Shown here: in pieces, positions 62,530 through 64,000 of the stretch
Layout of the letters: the number at the start of each line of letters is the position of its first letter
Numbering within the stretch: the stretch's first letter is position 1
DNA from: Paenibacillus amylolyticus
GTDB taxonomy: Bacteria; Bacillota; Bacilli; Paenibacillales; Paenibacillaceae
Assembly: GCF_003719335.1 (NCBI RefSeq)
Contig: NZ_RIAS01000002.1
Location: 372,001-436,000 of the forward strand
DNA: 64,000 nucleotides
Reading direction: 5' to 3'
The notes under the pieces: model-generated
Database searches by the model: none
Seen by the model: only the letters and a program-made list of their open reading frames with translations
Told to the model about the DNA's origin: nothing
Program-made: the position numbers and the translations under genes

Positions 62530-64000
62530 TGAGTGAACCAAAAACACCCAATTTAGGGTTGTATAAAATCGATCGTTCCTCGCCATCAACAACCTATTTT
62601 GATCTGGACAAGTATCTGGATCAGAACTGGGAGAAGATTGATGATTTTGCAGAGCAGATGGGGGAAAAGGCTGAAGAAACAGCAACGAAGGTAAGTAGTT
62701 TGCAAGAGAGGTTGGATACAGATAAACGAGGAGCTGCTACATTACAGCCTGGCGTAAATGTAGTAAGTGCTAATCAGGAGGCAACGTTTAATCTTTCGAG
62801 CATTAAGGGGAGAACATTGGTTAATTTGCTGGGGCGTGCTGGAGGTTGTGAACAAGCAAGCTTAGTAAACTCTTATCAATCTACAATAACGGCTGATACA
62901 TCTAACAAAGTACAAGGAAATCAATCTTTGAAAATTACGACAACGGCAATGCCAGCAGGAGCATTATCGATATCCCCTATTAATTTAAAATCAGGGAAGT
63001 ATTATATTGTTCTCTCCTCAGCAAAGCTGATATCTGGAGAATTGGTAGGTATGTACTTAAATGAACTTAACCCGAACAAAGGGAAAGTTACTTCAAGTAA
63101 TAGCAAAAGATTCAGTACGTTATGGGGAGCATATAGCATTTCTACCGATATTAGCACTTTTTTTGTTAGTCAAGTTGTTGGAGCATCTGGAAGTTCCGGG
63201 TATATTGATGCAATTAGACTTTACGAAATTAGTGCCTCAGAGTATGTTGCACTCGAAAATATGACAACGGAGCAGATTGCATGTAATTACCCTTACGTCG
63301 ATAGTGTTCAACCAGTTTTGAATCCGTATGCCATTCGATATGGACAAAACTTATTACCCCCATTTTATGAGTGGAGTGAAACAGCAATAGCAGGTCCAAG
63401 TGAGATCGAGGCACCCTACCAACTTAAAATGACAAAGGCAAGCAGTGCGATAGGTTTTAGCAATTTCATTAGTACTGTAAACGTAGCTCCCTCTACGGAA
63501 TATACGTTTTCAATTACTGTAGACGTGACTAACTTTGGCGGTAATGGAGTAGCTGGAGTTTATTGGAATGGATGGTGCTACGATGAAGATAATAATGCCA
63601 TAACGTCGTTTAATATGCCTCCCTATGCAAAGGCAAACGGGAAGTTCACATTAGGGAATAGCTTTAAAACCCCTGATAACGCGAAGAGTGTACGTATTGT
63701 TATCGGTTTTGATAGCGAGACAACAGGAACTGCAACTTTTAAGAATCCGTGTTTAAACTTAGGTACGTCAGCAATGATGTTTAAACCACGCGAAGACTCT
63801 TTTCTCGCACTACAAACTGAGCTACACGCCAATCCAGATACGGGAGAAAACCCTGATAGCGTTTTTGAACGTGATGGTCGGTATTATAAATTGGCGAAGT
63901 GGCGTAAGGTTGTACTAGATAGTGCAATAAATTTTGTCTTGTGGGGGAGTGGTTCTGGTTATAAGGTTGTTAATGCAATGCTTCCGGAGCCACTCGCTGT
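62529..64000 (+). CDS. Tail fibre / receptor-binding protein (module 2, partial)
   Basis: 490 residues visible, open to the right edge. The N-terminal attachment part SEPKTPNLGLYKIDRSSPST and TYFDLDKYLDQNWEKIDDFAEQM is of the usual tail-fibre kind and unlike fibre 1. Then come beta-rich, carbohydrate-binding-like segments (KVQGNQSLKITTTAMPAGAL; SEIEAPYQLKMTKASSAIGF). The segments at about 95-235 and 275-415 look like two copies of a CBM-like sandwich. AT-rich compared with the baseplate genes. GGAGGTGGAG precedes the ATG. Confidence 0.88.
   Translation, partial: MSEPKTPNLGLYKIDRSSPSTTYFDLDKYLDQNWEKIDDFAEQMGEKAEETATKVSSLQERLDTDKRGAATLQPGVNVVSANQEATFNLSSIKGRTLVNLLGRAGGCEQASLVNSYQSTITADTSNKVQGNQSLKITTTAMPAGALSISPINLKSGKYYIVLSSAKLISGELVGMYLNELNPNKGKVTSSNSKRFSTLWGAYSISTDISTFFVSQVVGASGSSGYIDAIRLYEISASEYVALENMTTEQIACNYPYVDSVQPVLNPYAIRYGQNLLPPFYEWSETAIAGPSEIEAPYQLKMTKASSAIGFSNFISTVNVAPSTEYTFSITVDVTNFGGNGVAGVYWNGWCYDEDNNAITSFNMPPYAKANGKFTLGNSFKTPDNAKSVRIVIGFDSETTGTATFKNPCLNLGTSAMMFKPREDSFLALQTELHANPDTGENPDSVFERDGRYYKLAKWRKVVLDSAINFVLWGSGSGYKVVNAMLPEPLA

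Overview
The window looks like chromosomal DNA of a Gram-positive, spore-former-type Firmicute, most likely Paenibacillus. The signs are strong AGGAGG-type ribosome binding sites, an S-layer-homology protein, Bacillus-type lipoprotein signals, a T-box in front of proS, a secreted arabinan-degrading GH43 system, PBSX (xkd) style tail genes, and intergenic repeats built on CTAACGATC. The assignment rests on gene content and style only. No rRNA, tRNA or CRISPR array was seen.

Layout. 1-5 kb: the 5' end of an ABC exporter, an SLH-domain protein, a leader-like segment with a terminator, a 195-bp paired-repeat element, YdeI-like and DinB-like proteins and a WYL regulator. 5-14 kb: an arabinan-utilisation locus. 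An ArsR-like regulator is divergent from a secreted GH43 endo-arabinanase, a sugar-binding lipoprotein, two permeases, a second exported GH43 and a cytoplasmic GH43. This reads as cutting outside, import of arabino-oligosaccharides, and trimming inside; the importer ATPase is not here. 14-17.5 kb: a second copy of the 195-bp element, a hexanucleotide tandem repeat in front of an EcsC-family gene, an MFS transporter, a MITE-like element flanked by CTAG, and a small holin-like type I toxin gene. 17.7-20.5 kb: the preQ0/preQ1 operon queC-queD-queE-queF behind a long structured leader. 20.6-25 kb: AIM24 protein, a coiled-coil membrane protein, a 55-residue protein, a gene with a LexA-type palindrome near its promoter, a second WYL regulator and an exonuclease. 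25.2-30.7 kb: T-box and proS, a cell-wall 5'-nucleotidase with LysM, and an ImmA/ImmR-type peptidase and repressor pair. 31.4-40.3 kb: an ArpU-like phage regulator, a two-component system, a flavin reductase, two VOC proteins, an unrecognised protein, a DUF4127 protein and a membrane protein.

40.7 kb to the right edge: two complete or nearly complete contractile phage-tail modules in tandem, same strand, only 35 bp apart. Each encodes tail terminator, small pre-sheath protein, sheath, tube, tail-assembly chaperone, tape measure, LysM baseplate protein, hub, DUF2577, DUF2634, baseplate J, DUF2313 and tail fibre. No portal, terminase or capsid gene is visible, so this looks like a tailocin (phage tail-like bacteriocin) locus rather than a complete prophage, although the right side is cut off. 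The modules are diverged paralogues with different tape-measure lengths and unrelated fibres, which suggests two particles with different targets. In both, the chaperone gene ends with the slippery heptamer A AAA AAC directly before its stop codon, and an open -1 frame follows: a programmed frameshift of the lambda G/GT kind. The ImmR-ImmA-ArpU group 9 kb upstream is a candidate control module.

Most starts were moved downstream of the longest open frame to an ATG/GTG/TTG with a good ribosome binding site; those choices are given per gene.
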